NCBI RefSeq assembly: GCF_001507435.1
Contig: NZ_LMWH01000161.1
Span: forward strand, 62,001-126,000
Length of the DNA stretch: 64,000 nt
Source of the DNA: Streptomyces sp. NRRL F-5122
GTDB taxonomy: Bacteria > Actinomycetota > Actinomycetes > Streptomycetales > Streptomycetaceae
Direction: 5' to 3'
Positions 63,936 to 64,000 of the stretch are shown one piece after another (the stretch's first letter is position 1; the number at the start of each line of letters is the position of its first letter). Both the position numbers and the translations under genes were made by a program. The notes beneath the pieces were generated by a model that was not told the DNA's origin, made no database searches, and saw only the letters and a program-made list of their open reading frames with translations.

Positions 63936-64000
63936 ATGACGACACCCGCACGCGCCTCCGCTCTCTTCGGCCGCGTCCTCTGCGCCATGGTCACGCCCTT
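63936..64000 (+). CDS. dapA: 4-hydroxy-tetrahydrodipicolinate synthase, N-terminal fragment
   Basis: Only 21 codons are in the window (MTTPARASALFGRVLCAMVTP). The FGRVL-AMVTP segment is the first strand of DHDPS-fold enzymes and matches DapA of actinomycetes. DapA condenses pyruvate with aspartate semialdehyde in lysine and diaminopimelate synthesis; aspartate semialdehyde is also the ectoine precursor. The gap 63750-63935 to the divergent small gene contains its promoter, not resolved here. Confidence 0.75.
   Translation, partial: MTTPARASALFGRVLCAMVTP

Overview
The window is a piece of a Streptomyces (or very close actinomycete) chromosome. Base composition is very GC-rich, third codon positions are almost all G or C, GTG and TTG starts are common, and most neighbouring genes overlap by a 1-11 base stop/start. 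Gene order (cobalamin cluster, LAXTG surface protein, amino-acid ABC transporter, ectABCD) matches what I recall for the Streptomyces coelicolor SCO1848-SCO1912 region. I saw no CRISPR array, insertion sequence, phage module, rRNA or conventional tRNA.

1-16.4 kb: a cobalamin (B12) corrin-ring operon on the + strand. It runs from a truncated cobQ through cobN, a fused chelatase ChlI/ChlD, cobO, cobB and cobI, then cobM, cobL, cbiG-cobJ, cobH, cbiX and cobC. A ZIP metal transporter is inserted on the opposite strand. The operon carries parts of both the late-cobalt (CobN + ChlID) and early-cobalt (CbiX, CbiG) routes. 16.5-21.3 kb: a secreted LAETG sortase substrate, then a minus-strand operon for a polar amino-acid ABC transporter plus an amidohydrolase. 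21.4-26.1 kb: a class V aminotransferase and the ectoine/5-hydroxyectoine operon ectABCD.

26-50 kb: accessory metabolism. Several genes point to oxidation of sugar acids towards 2-oxoglutarate: an alpha-ketoglutaric semialdehyde dehydrogenase with its own IclR regulator; a GntR / DHDPS-family / IlvD-family dehydratase operon; and a 5-dehydro-4-deoxyglucarate dehydratase divergent from a uronate dehydrogenase. Next comes a DeoR-controlled polyol-type ABC transporter with a zinc dehydrogenase. Between these lie acetyltransferases, a DsbA/FrnE oxidoreductase, a class B penicillin-binding protein, a purine permease and MFS exporters.

50-64 kb: a two-domain TerD protein; a TetR/MFS drug-efflux pair; a bacterial Ro60 (TROVE-vWA) gene preceded by two tandem RNA genes with a circularly permuted tRNA fold (YrlA-type Y RNAs, the most striking feature here); a PhoX phosphatase with a PHO box; a secreted nuclease; an ArsR-like regulator with an SRPBCC partner; an unannotated 46-codon gene coupled to a cysteine-rich protein; and the start of dapA at the right edge.

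All functional calls come from reading motifs and gene order by eye. No database search or folding program was run.
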